A stretch of DNA of 64,000 bases from Cupriavidus numazuensis (GCF_905397435.1 NZ_CAJPVI010000047.1:1-64000), one strand, 5' to 3'; numbered from the stretch's first letter, positions 17,791 to 26,357 are shown. The notes: a model not told the origin generated them from the letters alone. Numbers and translations are program-made.

Positions 17791-18591
17791 TTATTTCGTC
17801 TTCAGGGCATCGGCCGACGCATCGCCGAGCTTGCTGCCGCCGTCGCAATCGAGGATGGTGCCGGTCACGTAGCGCGCGTTGTCGCAGCTCAGGTACAGCG
17901 CCGCATCGGCAATGTCCTGCTTGGTGCCGTAGTCGCGCAGCGGCAGGCGGCCCTTGTAGCGCGCCTCCATCTCTGGCGTGGGCGCCAGGCGCGCCATGCC
18001 TTCGGTATCGGCGATCGGGCCGGGCGAGATGCCATTCACGCGCACGCCGGCCGGGCCCCACTCCATCGCCAGGCACTTCACGAGCATGTTGATGCCGGCC
18101 TTGGCCGCGCACGCGTGTGCCTGGAACATCATCGGGTTCACGCCCTGCGGCGCGGTGATGGCAATCAGCGAGGCGCCGGGCTTGTTCAGGTAATCGAACG
18201 ACGCGCGGAACACGTTGAAGGTGCCGATCAGGTCGATATCGACCACGGTCTTGAAGCCGTTGGCCGACATGCCGACCACGGGCGCCAGGAAGTTGCCGGC
18301 CGCGCCCGAGATGACGACGTCGATCGGGCCAAGCGTGTCGCGCGCCTGTTTCAGCGCAGCCTCCACCGCGGCGTAGTCGCGCACGTCGGCGGCCATGCCG
18401 ATGGCGGTGCCGCCGGCTTCGGTGATGGTGGCGGCAGCGGCCGCCACGCGCTCGGGGTCGCGGCTGATCAGCGCGAGCTTCGCGCCGGCGCGCGCAAAGC
18501 CTTGCGCGATGCCAAGGTTGATGCCGGACGAGCCGCCGGCGACAAAGACGGTCTTGCCGGCGAGCGCGTCAGGGCGGAATGCACTGGACAT
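17791..18591 (-). CDS. SDR oxidoreductase, 2,4-dienoyl-CoA reductase-like
   Basis: 266 residues. The Rossmann motif AGGSSGINLGIA (18-29) marks a short-chain dehydrogenase. The usual YxxxK catalytic pair is not present; the corresponding segment reads QAHACAAKAGINML, which matches the 2,4-dienoyl-CoA/peroxisomal trans-enoyl-CoA reductase subgroup, where tyrosine is absent there. GAGGG precedes the ATG of MSSAFRP; the frame extends upstream to 18648 without support. First enzyme gene of the acyl-CoA operon, consistent with removal of double bonds from unsaturated acyl-CoA before beta-oxidation (inference). Confidence 0.88.
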   Translation of the reverse strand: MSSAFRPDALAGKTVFVAGGSSGINLGIAQGFARAGAKLALISRDPERVAAAAATITEAGGTAIGMAADVRDYAAVEAALKQARDTLGPIDVVISGAAGNFLAPVVGMSANGFKTVVDIDLIGTFNVFRASFDYLNKPGASLIAITAPQGVNPMMFQAHACAAKAGINMLVKCLAMEWGPAGVRVNGISPGPIADTEGMARLAPTPEMEARYKGRLPLRDYGTKQDIADAALYLSCDNARYVTGTILDCDGGSKLGDASADALKTK

Positions 18592-18691
18592 GGAATTCCC
18601 TCTGTGGATTGGGTGAGCGAGACAAGGCACCGGCTTGCGCAGGGGCACGCCGGCGGTTCACGTAAAGGGAGCAGGGGAAGCAGGGCCAGGT

Positions 18692-18757
18692 TCAGCGCGA
18701 TGTGCGCGTAGTCAGCCAGGCGTTGCGGCAGGGGTCGGCGTGGGCGAAAACGTGCAT
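18692..18757 (-). CDS. Possible 21-residue leader peptide ORF
   Basis: ATG preceded at good distance by ACAGGAGACACCC, encoding MHVFAHADPCRNAWLTTRTSR then TGA in pieces of an otherwise non-coding leader. It lies about 100 bases upstream of the SDR start. The strong ribosome binding site is the main reason to report it. It may be a translated leader controlling the acyl-CoA operon or a chance ORF; codon evidence is too short to decide. Confidence 0.3.
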   Translation of the reverse strand: MHVFAHADPCRNAWLTTRTSR

Positions 18758-18911
18758 GGGTGTCTCCTGTCTGTAGTTATCGCGGCTCGGGCCTGCGACA
18801 TGCTAACCCGAAGACGGATTCGATTCATGTCCGCCTGCGCAATGCCGCGCCGCAGCAGCGGAAATTATGTGGCGCGGCCGGGCGGGGCGGCAACCGGCAA
18901 AGACAGTCTTC

Positions 18912-18950
18912 CAAAAAGAAAAAGCCCGCACACCGTTGCGGTGGGCGGGC
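18912..18950 (-). terminator. Rho-independent terminator after gntR
   Basis: Read on the minus strand: GCCCGC, CACCG, a TTG-side loop, CGGTG, GCGGGC, with one mismatch between the two stem blocks, then TTTTTCTTTTT. It lies about 125 bases past the gntR stop and closes the dctA-gntR unit. The remaining spacer 18758-19075 shows nothing else. Confidence 0.85.
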
Positions 18951-19075
18951 GGCCTGCCAGGAGGAATCAGTCAGGCACAGTGCCCGTGAAGTGCGCCCCC
19001 GCGTCTTCACGAGCGGGGTCAATATTGCATCGGCGACCCCGCAAGCGCTTTGACCGGGGTCAAGCGGCGATGCCG

Positions 19076-19768
19076 CTACGCCAGCAGCGCTGCAACCAGG
19101 TCCTTGCCGCGCGCTGCCGGCGCGTTTTCCTCGAAATGCAGGGCGGCCTCGACGTGGCTGAGGTGGTCGACCATCAGCGCCACCGCGCGCTCCACGTCGC
19201 CCGCGCGGGCAGCCTCGATAAACTCGCGGTGTTCGTCGGACGAGCACGCCGCATCGCGCCGCGACTGGTACAGCATGGTGATGACCGCGCTGCGCGCCGA
19301 CAGCTCGCGCATCATCTCGGTCAGCACGCTGTTGCCGACCACTTCGGCCAGCACGATGTGGAAATCGCCGAGCAGCCGCGTACGGGTCTGGGCATCGACA
19401 CCTTCGATCGACTTGCGCTCGGAGGACAGGTGCTTGTCGATGCGCTTGTAGTCGGCAGGCTTTGCCTTGGCGACGAACTCGCGCGCGAGCGCCGCCTCCA
19501 GGATGCGGCGCACCGCGAAGACTTCGCGCGCTTCCTCGGCGCTCGGCTTGGCGACGAAGGCGCCCTTGTCCGGCACGATCTGGATGACCTTGTCCTTGGA
19601 CAGCATCAACAGCGCCGCGCGCACCTTGGTGCGGCTTACGCGGTAGACGCTGGCCAGGGCTTCCTCCCGCAGCTTGGTGCCCGGAGGCAGCCGGTGCGAG
19701 ACGATCGCCGCGACGATGTCATCGGCAATCGCTTCGGCGGTCATGTCGGGATCGATATGCTCGGGCAT
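19076..19768 (-). CDS. GntR-family regulator, FCD (FadR-like) subfamily
   Basis: 230 residues. An N-terminal winged helix (about 8-75) contains PPGTKLREEALASVYRVSRT and KVRAALLMLSKDKVIQIVPDKGAFVA; the C-terminal FCD helical domain (about 85-215) has FHIVLAEVVGN with metal-binding-type histidines and EHREFIEAARAGD. It starts 47 bases after dctA on the same strand and is likely cotranscribed. It may control dctA and the divergent hydrolase genes through a dyad at 21451-21471 (inference). Confidence 0.92.
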   Translation of the reverse strand: MPEHIDPDMTAEAIADDIVAAIVSHRLPPGTKLREEALASVYRVSRTKVRAALLMLSKDKVIQIVPDKGAFVAKPSAEEAREVFAVRRILEAALAREFVAKAKPADYKRIDKHLSSERKSIEGVDAQTRTRLLGDFHIVLAEVVGNSVLTEMMRELSARSAVITMLYQSRRDAACSSDEHREFIEAARAGDVERAVALMVDHLSHVEAALHFEENAPAARGKDLVAALLA

Positions 19769-19815
19769 GGCTTGCTTGGGCGCAGGGCCTGCGCGTTTGG
19801 GGAAATGCCGAGATT

Positions 19816-21207
19816 CTAGCGCCCCGCCGCGGGGGACGGCACCGGCGCCGCATTGTGGGCCGCATCGGCCATCGGCAGGCCTTCGTCCAACTCGGTGGCC
19901 GGCACCACGCCGTTGAGCACGTCCCGCGCGCGGTCGCGGTCGATATCCTTCTCCCAGGCGGCCACAACGACCGTGGCGACGCAGTTGCCGATCAGGTTGC
20001 CCAGCGCGCGGGCAATGCCGATGAACCAGTCCACCGACAGCACCAGCACCAGACCGATCGCCGGGATGGCCGGGTGCGCCGACAGCGTCGCCGCCAGGAT
20101 CACGATGGCCGAGCCCGGAATGCCGTGCGCGCCCTTGGAGGTGACCAGCGCCACCGCCAGGATGCCGAGCAGGTCGCCCATGGCCAGCGGCGTGTTGGTA
20201 GCCTGCGCGATGAACACGGCGGCCAGCGTCAGGTAGATCGAGAACGCGTCAAGGTTGAACGAGTAGCCGGTCGGGATCACGAGGCCGACCACGGACTTCT
20301 TGATGCCCATGAATTCCAGCTTCTTCATCACCTGCGGCAAAACGCTGTCCGACGAAGCGGTGCCCAGTACCACGAGCAATTCGGCGCGCAGGTAGCGGAT
20401 CAGCTTGATCACGGAGAAGCCGCACAGGCGCATGATCGTGCCCAGCACCACCAGCACGAACACTGTCACGGCACCGTAGAACAGAATTACCAGGAAACCG
20501 AGCTGCTTGAGCGAGCCGATGCCGTACTTGCCGACGGTAAAGGCCACTGCACCCAGCACGCCCAGCGGTGCGAGCTTGATGATGAAACCCATCATCTTGA
20601 ACAGCGTGTGCGAGAAGGTGTCGATCAGGCTTACCAGCGGCTTGGCCTTTTCACCGACCAGCGACAGCGCGCAGCCGAACAGCACCGAGATCAGCAGCAC
20701 CTGCAACACGTCGCCGCTGGCGAAGGCACCCATGATCGTATTGGGAATCAGCTTGAGCAGGAAATCGGCCGTGCCCTCGCTCTTCACCTTGGTGGCGTTC
20801 TCGATATAGCCGGAGATGGCCGATGCATCGAGCGAGCGCGGATCCACGTTCATGCCCGTGCCCGGGTGAAAGACATAGGCCAGCAGGATGCCGAGCGCCA
20901 GCGCGATGGTGGTGACGATCTCGAAGTACACCACCGCCTTGATGCCGACGCGGCCGACCTTCTTGAGCTCGCCCGCGCCGCAGATACCGGCCACGACCAC
21001 GCAGAACACGATGGGGCCGATCAGCATTTTGACCAGCTTGATGAATGCATCGCCAAGCGGCTTGAGCTTGGCGGCAAATTCGGGGAACAGCATGCCGAGC
21101 GCCGTGCCGATCACGAGGGCGATCAGCACCTGGCCGAACAGCGACCGGGTAAAGCGGGTGTGGAGGCGGCCACCAGGGGCGGGGCGCGACTGGACTGCGT
21201 GCTGCAT
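19816..21207 (-). CDS. dctA: C4-dicarboxylate:cation symporter DctA
   Basis: Inner-membrane symporter for succinate, fumarate, malate and related acids. 463 residues, DAACS family. Visible: the N-terminal LFGQVLIALVIGTALGMLFP, the serine-rich reentrant loop LLVVLGTASSDSVLPQVMKKLE, PTGYSFNLDAFSIYLTLAAVFIAQA in pieces, and SKGAHGIPGSAIVILAATL. The C-terminal tail is proline/alanine-rich. GGAGACAACC precedes the ATG. Its divergent partners are two M20-family hydrolases, so the true substrate may be an N-substituted or amino dicarboxylate rather than plain succinate. Confidence 0.92.
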   Translation of the reverse strand: MQHAVQSRPAPGGRLHTRFTRSLFGQVLIALVIGTALGMLFPEFAAKLKPLGDAFIKLVKMLIGPIVFCVVVAGICGAGELKKVGRVGIKAVVYFEIVTTIALALGILLAYVFHPGTGMNVDPRSLDASAISGYIENATKVKSEGTADFLLKLIPNTIMGAFASGDVLQVLLISVLFGCALSLVGEKAKPLVSLIDTFSHTLFKMMGFIIKLAPLGVLGAVAFTVGKYGIGSLKQLGFLVILFYGAVTVFVLVVLGTIMRLCGFSVIKLIRYLRAELLVVLGTASSDSVLPQVMKKLEFMGIKKSVVGLVIPTGYSFNLDAFSIYLTLAAVFIAQATNTPLAMGDLLGILAVALVTSKGAHGIPGSAIVILAATLSAHPAIPAIGLVLVLSVDWFIGIARALGNLIGNCVATVVVAAWEKDIDRDRARDVLNGVVPATELDEGLPMADAAHNAAPVPSPAAGR

Positions 21208-21450
21208 GGTTGTCTCCGTACCGGGTCGTTGCCTGGCCTGTCGCCGGGCCGCCCGTTTTGATTCAGGAATGCCTGCCGCCCGGTGCTGCGCTGGCTATTT
21301 GGGCTGCCGGCCTTGCCATTCAGGGTGCGTGTCCGAGTCACCGGCACATCACCTTCGCGGACTGCCCCCCTGTTGGGGCGGAATCCACGCAATCCGTTGT
21401 CCGGACCGGATTGTCCGCAGCGGATTGTCTGAACGTGGAACCGAATATAG

Positions 21451-21471
21451 TGCATATCATTTTTGTATGCA
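21451..21471. promoter_or_regulatory. Candidate GntR operator in the dctA/hydrolase divergent spacer
   Basis: A perfect inverted repeat TGCATA-N9-TATGCA lies in the only AT-rich part of the 393-base spacer 21208-21600, next to TTGTATGCAA. FCD-type GntR proteins often bind short palindromes built on such half-sites. The encoded GntR gene is two genes away, making this the natural target. Nothing else is recognised in the spacer. Confidence 0.5.
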
Positions 21472-21600
21472 ATTTTTGAATTCACTGTGCTACCATGAAT
21501 CGCACAGAATAGAGCTTCGGCCCATGGGGTGACTGCCCCGACTGGCACCTCGCCAGCCAAGCGTGCCGCGGCTTCAAGCCCTTCCAGCAGGAGACAACGC

Positions 21601-22854
21601 ATGGCAGCAAACCTGTCGCCGTCCGCAGACATCGGCACGCGCATCATGACCTGGGCCGACGCCCTGGCCGTTCACACCGAGCAGCCCGGCTTGCTCACCC
21701 GCACTTACCTGACCGAGGCACACCACGGCGCGGCCGCACAGCTGACCGAATGGATGCAGGCCGCCGGCATGACCGTGCGCCGTGACGCCGCCGGCAACGT
21801 GATCGGCCGCTATGAAGGCACGGAGCCGGGTGCTCCGGCACTGCTGACGGGATCGCATTTCGACACCGTGCGCGACGCCGGCCGCTTTGACGGCAACCTC
21901 GGCGTGATCCTGCCGGTCGCTTGCGTGGCGGAATGGAACCGCCAGGGCAAGCGTTTCCCGTTCGCGATCGAGGTGGTCGGCTTCGCGGAAGAAGAGGGCG
22001 TGCGTTTCAAGGCGACGCTGCTGGGTAGCCGCGCCATTGCCGGCACCTTCGACAACAACGTGCTCGACAACGTCGACGACAGCGGCAAGACCATGCGCGA
22101 AGTGATGGCCGCGGCCGGTTTCGACCCGGCCGGCCTGCCCGCCGCCGCGCATGACCCGAAGAAGGTGGTGGCCTTCATCGAAGTCCATATCGAACAGGGC
22201 CCGGTGCTGCTCAACGAAGGCCTGCCGGTCGGCGTGGTGACCGCGATCTCGGGCGCGACCCGCTTCGTCATCGAACTCGAAGGCCTGGCCGGCCACGCCG
22301 GCACGGTGCCGATGGACATGCGCCGCGACGCGGCCATGGCGGGTGCCGAAATCGGCCTTTACATCGAAAAGCGCTGCGGCGGCAAGCCGGGCCTGGTGGG
22401 CACCGTGGGCCAGTTCAACGTGCCGAACGGCGCGACTAATACGGTGCCGGGCCGCGCGGTGTTCTCGATCGACATCCGCGCCGGCGAGGACGCCGAGCGC
22501 GAAGCCGCCGTCAACGACGTGCTGGCCGAAATCGAACGCGTGTGCGCACGCCGCAACGTGCGTGCGCAGGTGCGCAAGACGCACGAAGCCAAGAGTGTTC
22601 CCTGCGCCTCGTGGCTGCAGGAGCAATGGGCCGCCGCCGTCGCCCGCCAGGGCGTGCCGGTGCGCCACCTTCCCTCCGGCGCCGGCCATGACTCCATGGC
22701 CATTGCCGCGATTGCCGACGTCGCGATGCTGTTCGTGCGCTGCGGCAACGGCGGCATCAGCCACCATCCGACCGAAACCATGACCGCCGAGGACGCCGAA
22801 CTGTCCGCGCGCGTGTTCAGCGATTTCGTCGAGCACTTCCAGCGGCAGCAATAA
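21601..22854 (+). CDS. M20 hydantoinase/carbamoylase family amidase (allantoate amidohydrolase-like)
   Basis: 417-residue binuclear-metal amidohydrolase of the group containing allantoate amidohydrolase, N-carbamoyl-L-amino acid hydrolase and beta-ureidopropionase. Motifs: GSHFDTVRDAGRFDGNLGV (metal ligands H and D), GFAEEEGVRF, HIEQGPVL, GLAGHAGTVPMDMRRDA, SGAGHDSM and GGISHHPTE. AGGAGACAACGC precedes the ATG. Followed by a second M20 gene and divergent from dctA. Substrate unresolved; there is no allantoinase or other purine-ring gene nearby, so a carbamoyl-amino acid is equally likely. Confidence 0.9.
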   Translation: MAANLSPSADIGTRIMTWADALAVHTEQPGLLTRTYLTEAHHGAAAQLTEWMQAAGMTVRRDAAGNVIGRYEGTEPGAPALLTGSHFDTVRDAGRFDGNLGVILPVACVAEWNRQGKRFPFAIEVVGFAEEEGVRFKATLLGSRAIAGTFDNNVLDNVDDSGKTMREVMAAAGFDPAGLPAAAHDPKKVVAFIEVHIEQGPVLLNEGLPVGVVTAISGATRFVIELEGLAGHAGTVPMDMRRDAAMAGAEIGLYIEKRCGGKPGLVGTVGQFNVPNGATNTVPGRAVFSIDIRAGEDAEREAAVNDVLAEIERVCARRNVRAQVRKTHEAKSVPCASWLQEQWAAAVARQGVPVRHLPSGAGHDSMAIAAIADVAMLFVRCGNGGISHHPTETMTAEDAELSARVFSDFVEHFQRQQ

Positions 22855-22903
22855 GACTGTCCCCCGAACGCTTCCTGTTACTAAGATTCCCAGAAAACAA
22901 GCC

Positions 22904-24172
22904 ATGACCGCACGAGACAATATGAACCCGATCGAAACCACGCTGACGACGTTCATCGACCAGCATCGCCCGCAACAGGAAGCTTTCCTGGCGGAGCTGG
23001 TCAAGGTGCCCTCCGACAACCCGGCGGGCGACTGCGATGCCCACGGCAAGCGCGCCAAGGAACTGCTGGAAGGTCTGGGCTTCACCGTCGAAGCGCACAA
23101 GGTGCCTGAAGCGCAGGTGAAGGCCGCCGGCATGATCAGCGCGACCAACCTGGTCGTGCGCAAGCAATTCGGCACGGGCGGCCCGGTCATCGCCATGAAC
23201 GCCCACGGCGACGTGGTGCCTCCGGGCCTGGGCTGGACCAAGGACCCGTACGGCGGCGAGATTGCGGACAGCGAGCACGGCCCGGTCATGTACGGCCGCG
23301 GCGTGGCGGTGTCGAAGTCGGACTTCGCCACGTACACCTACGCCGTGCTGGCGCTGATGGAAGCCGAAAAGCAGGGCGCGAAGATCAACGGCGCGGTCGA
23401 GCTGCAGTTCACCTATGACGAGGAAACCGGCGGCGACATCGGTCCCAAGTTCCTGCTCGACAACAACCTCAGCAAGGCCGACTACGCGATCTCGGCGGGC
23501 TTCTCGTATGGCATCACGTCGTCGCACAACGGCTGCCTGCACGTCGAAGTGACGGTCAAGGGCAAGCAAGGCCACGCCGCCATGCCGCACACCGGCGTCG
23601 ACGCTATCGAAGCCGCCACGCACATCCTGCAAGCCATCTACGGCCTGCGCGCCGAGCTGGCCACGCGCAAGTCCAAGGTGCCGGGCATCGACACCGCCAC
23701 GCTGAACGTTGGCCTGATCAAGGGCGGCATCAACACCAACGTGGTGCCGGACCTGGTGACCTTCCGCGTCGACCGCCGCATGATCCCCGAGGAAATCGGC
23801 TTCGACGCCGAAGGCGAAATCCGCGCCGTGGTGGAAAAGGCCGCGAAGGACCGTCCGGGCATCGAAGTGAAGGTCGAGCGCATCATCCTGGCCGAGCCGC
23901 TGTCGGAACTGCCGGGCGTGGAAAAGCTGATCGGCGCGCTGAAGAGCCGTGCCGAGTCGGTGTTTGGCGTGGAGATCCCGGTGCAAGGCGTGCCGCTGTA
24001 CACGGACGCGCGCCACTACACCAAGCGTGGCATCCCGACGGTGCTGTACGGCGCCGGCCCGCGCACGCTGATGGAAGCACGCGGCCACAACTCGGACGAG
24101 AACCTGCGCCTCAATGACCTGAACCGCGCGACCAAAGTGGTGGCGCTGGCGCTGTCGGATCTGATGGCTTAA
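22904..24172 (+). CDS. M20 family metallopeptidase (ArgE/DapE/ACY1 type)
   Basis: 422 residues. Metal-site motifs: AMNAHGDVVPPG, YGRGVAVSKSDFATY (where the usual Asp-rich segment is shifted), FTYDEETGGDIGPK with the catalytic Glu pair, and the dimerisation-domain KGKQGHAAMPHTGVDA. It follows the carbamoylase-type gene after 49 bases and is followed by a terminator, so the two form one unit. The annotated ATG has a weak ribosome site; an in-frame ATG at 22922 (MNPIETT) is an alternative. Likely cleaves the product or a related N-acyl amino acid. Confidence 0.88.
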   Translation: MTARDNMNPIETTLTTFIDQHRPQQEAFLAELVKVPSDNPAGDCDAHGKRAKELLEGLGFTVEAHKVPEAQVKAAGMISATNLVVRKQFGTGGPVIAMNAHGDVVPPGLGWTKDPYGGEIADSEHGPVMYGRGVAVSKSDFATYTYAVLALMEAEKQGAKINGAVELQFTYDEETGGDIGPKFLLDNNLSKADYAISAGFSYGITSSHNGCLHVEVTVKGKQGHAAMPHTGVDAIEAATHILQAIYGLRAELATRKSKVPGIDTATLNVGLIKGGINTNVVPDLVTFRVDRRMIPEEIGFDAEGEIRAVVEKAAKDRPGIEVKVERIILAEPLSELPGVEKLIGALKSRAESVFGVEIPVQGVPLYTDARHYTKRGIPTVLYGAGPRTLMEARGHNSDENLRLNDLNRATKVVALALSDLMA

Positions 24173-24201
24173 GCCTTCGGCGTCTCGCCGTACAGATCAA
24201 G

Positions 24202-24230
24202 GGCCCGCAGCAATGCGGGCCTTTTCTTTT
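24202..24230 (+). terminator. Rho-independent terminator
   Basis: Perfect 8-bp stem GGCCCGCA/TGCGGGCC with a GCAA loop, followed by TTTTCTTTT. It ends the two-gene hydrolase unit, 30 bases past its stop, and shields the convergent marR gene. Confidence 0.93.
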
Positions 24231-24237
24231 GCGGGCG

Positions 24238-24744
24238 TCACTCCGTCTCGACGGCCAGCGCTACCAGCCAGCGCCGGACAACCTGCTCGTCGGCCTCTGT
24301 GAGTCCCGTGCGCAGGCGCGCCTCGTTCTCCTGCGCGCGCTCCCGGCATTGCGCGAGCAGCGTCTTGCCTGCCTCCGTCAGTGCGATGTTTTGGATGCGG
24401 CCATGCACCGGATGCGGCTGGCGTTCGATGACGCCGGCCTTGTCCAGGTTGCCGATGATCACGCTGACTGTCTGCGGCGTCAGCACCGCGAGCCGCGCGA
24501 GATCGGCGTTCGACACGCCCGGGTACGCGCCGATCATCGTCATCACCACGAACTGCGGCGGCGTCACGCCGAGATCCGCGAGTGCTCGCTCCATACGCAG
24601 GCGATTCGCGGCGCCGGCCTGGCGGAGCAGGTAGCCCAAATAACCGCTTTCCCCGCGTTTGCCTTCGCCGGGCGCTGGAATGGGTACGCCTTCCGCCCCC
24701 GAATTCCCTGCCGCCGATACGGTCTTGTCCTTGGTCTTGCGCAT
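24238..24744 (-). CDS. MarR-family transcriptional regulator
   Basis: 168 residues. After a basic, low-complexity N-terminal stretch (about 1-32), the winged helix domain includes LGVTPPQFVVMTMIGAYPGV, NADLARLAVLTPQTVSVIIGNLDKAG and the wing HPVHGRIQNIALTEAG. Divergent from an AhpD-like/GNAT/azoreductase operon. Tandem direct repeats in the 61-base spacer are its likely operator. The target enzymes suggest a response to quinones, electrophiles or peroxides. Confidence 0.92.
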   Translation of the reverse strand: MRKTKDKTVSAAGNSGAEGVPIPAPGEGKRGESGYLGYLLRQAGAANRLRMERALADLGVTPPQFVVMTMIGAYPGVSNADLARLAVLTPQTVSVIIGNLDKAGVIERQPHPVHGRIQNIALTEAGKTLLAQCRERAQENEARLRTGLTEADEQVVRRWLVALAVETE

Positions 24745-24751
24745 GATGTCA

Positions 24752-24785
24752 GTGCTCTTATATTATGTTCGTGCTCTGATATTAT
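24752..24785. promoter_or_regulatory. Tandem 15-bp direct repeats, candidate MarR operator
   Basis: GTGCTCTTATATTAT and GTGCTCTGATATTAT differ at one base and start 19 bases apart, close to two helical turns. They occupy most of the 61-base spacer between marR and the divergent operon, so a bound protein would cover both promoters. The second copy also forms the short dyad GATA-T-TATC. Confidence 0.65.
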
Positions 24786-24805
24786 CACTTCCAACGGAGG
24801 ACCCA

Positions 24806-25285
24806 ATGGCGAACACCCTGGCACGCATGGAATACCAGCAATTCACCCAGACCGCTCCCGCCGTCTATGCCGCGCTGGCTGCGCTCAGCAAGGCCGTGAC
24901 CGACTCCGGGCTGGACAAAGCGCTGGTAGAGCTCGTCAAGCTGCGCGTCTCGCAGATCAACGGCTGCGCGTTCTGCCTGCAGTTCCACTTGAACATCATC
25001 CGCAAGCTCGATGTCGATCCGCGCAAGCTCGACCTGCTCGCGGCATGGCGTGACGCCGGCGTGTTCAGCGACCGCGAGCAGGCCGCGCTGGCCTGGGCCG
25101 AAGCACTGACCGATCTGTCAGGCGATGGACCCGGGGATGCCGCTTACGCGCAGGTCCGGGAACAGTTCTCTGAACAGGAACTTGCGTTCCTCGGCACGGC
25201 GATCGCCAGCATCAACTTCTGGAACCGTATCGCCGTGGGCTACCGGTTCACGCCGCCGACGTCCGACACTGGAGTTGCAAGATGA
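24806..25285 (+). CDS. AhpD-like carboxymuconolactone decarboxylase family protein
   Basis: 159 residues with the alkylhydroperoxidase AhpD core: E42, then C54-A-F-C57 and H61 in NGCAFCLQFHLN, giving the CxxC redox pair and proton relay. Such proteins act as peroxidase/disulfide reductases in the cytoplasm. CGGAGG precedes the ATG; the frame is open upstream to 24659 but crosses the operator. Its stop overlaps the next start (ATGA), so it is translationally coupled to the GNAT gene. Regulated by the divergent MarR (inference). Confidence 0.9.
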   Translation: MANTLARMEYQQFTQTAPAVYAALAALSKAVTDSGLDKALVELVKLRVSQINGCAFCLQFHLNIIRKLDVDPRKLDLLAAWRDAGVFSDREQAALAWAEALTDLSGDGPGDAAYAQVREQFSEQELAFLGTAIASINFWNRIAVGYRFTPPTSDTGVAR

Positions 25286-25734
25286 ATATGCCAATCGCAA
25301 AAGTTAGCGAAGATATTCGTTACGTTGATGATTCCGTCGATGTGGCGGCCTGCTTTGGCTTGATGCGCCAGCTTCGTCCTCATCTAACAGACGTGAACGA
25401 ATTTATCGTTCGCTGGCGCCGCCAGCAGGCGGCCGGCTACCGGCTCATGGCCGCGTGGGACCAGGATCGTCCGGTCGCATTGGCGGGCTTCCGCGTGCAG
25501 GACAACCTGGTCCACGGCGTGCACTTCTACGTCGATGACCTTGTCACCGATGAGTCCGCGCGCAGTGGTGGGTACGGTGCCCGGCTGATGGATCGGCTCA
25601 AAAATGAGGCACGTGCGCTCGGTTGCACCAAGCTGGTGCTCGATACGCCGCTCACCAACGTGCTTGGCCACCGCTTCTATTACCGCAACGGCCTGCTGGC
25701 GTCGGCGCTGCGTTTCAACATCGTTCTGGATTGA
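25282..25734 (+). CDS. GNAT family N-acetyltransferase
   Basis: 150 residues, a single GNAT domain. The acetyl-CoA-binding motif A region reads VDDLVTDESARSGGYGARLM, a variant of the R/Q-x-x-G-x-G/A signature, followed by LDTPLTNVLGHRFYYRNGL typical of motif B. The start overlaps the AhpD-like stop by four bases and the azoreductase gene begins two bases after its stop, so the three genes are one operon. Substrate unknown; detoxification is a reasonable guess from context. Confidence 0.88.
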   Translation: MNMPIAKVSEDIRYVDDSVDVAACFGLMRQLRPHLTDVNEFIVRWRRQQAAGYRLMAAWDQDRPVALAGFRVQDNLVHGVHFYVDDLVTDESARSGGYGARLMDRLKNEARALGCTKLVLDTPLTNVLGHRFYYRNGLLASALRFNIVLD

Positions 25735-25736
25735 TC

Positions 25737-26357
25737 ATGCCCAAGCTCCTTTACCTGAGCGTCAGTCCGCGCGCCGAAAACTCCCATAGCCGGCAGGCCG
25801 GCGCTCGCATGATCGCGTGGCTGGAACGCCGGCACGGGCCCCTGACCGTGATCGATCGCGACCTTGCCGCTGACCCGGTGCCTCATATCGACGGCGCCAT
25901 GGCCCGCGCAAGCCTGATGCCGGCTGCGGACCGCGGTCCCGCCGAGCTTGCCGCACTGGCGTTGTCCGAGACGCTGATTGGTGAACTGGAGGCGGCAGAT
26001 ATCGTGCTGATCTCGACGCCGATGCACAACTTCACGGTGCCGTCCGCACTCAAGGCCTGGATCGACCACGTGGTGCGGCCCAACCGGACCTTCCGCAGCA
26101 CGCCTGCCGGCAAGGCCGGCCTGCTGGTGGACCGCCCGGTGCTGGCCGTGGTGTCGTGTGGCGGACCATTCCATGACGGGCCGGGCAGCCAGCGCGACAT
26201 GATGACGCCTTACCTGCAGTATGTATTCGGCTCGGTCGGCATCACGCAGGTCGAAGTCGTGCGCATGGAGAATATGGCCCGCGGCGCAGACTTTGTCACA
26301 CGGGGCTTCGATCGACTCGCCGCGTGGACGGGGAGCCTGGCGCTCCGGGCGGCCTGA
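25737..26357 (+). CDS. FMN-dependent NADH-azoreductase / quinone reductase family
   Basis: 206-residue flavodoxin-fold protein. The phosphate-binding N-terminus reads LLYLSVSPRAENSHSR; the flavin-contact segment ISTPMHNFTVPSALKAWIDHVVRPNRTF is characteristic of AzoR, and VVSCGGPFHDGPGSQRD follows. Enzymes of this family reduce quinones and azo compounds by two electrons with NADH. Third gene of the MarR-linked operon, in keeping with quinone or electrophile stress. The open frame upstream to 25623 is not used because it overlaps the GNAT gene. Confidence 0.9.
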   Translation: MPKLLYLSVSPRAENSHSRQAGARMIAWLERRHGPLTVIDRDLAADPVPHIDGAMARASLMPAADRGPAELAALALSETLIGELEAADIVLISTPMHNFTVPSALKAWIDHVVRPNRTFRSTPAGKAGLLVDRPVLAVVSCGGPFHDGPGSQRDMMTPYLQYVFGSVGITQVEVVRMENMARGADFVTRGFDRLAAWTGSLALRAA

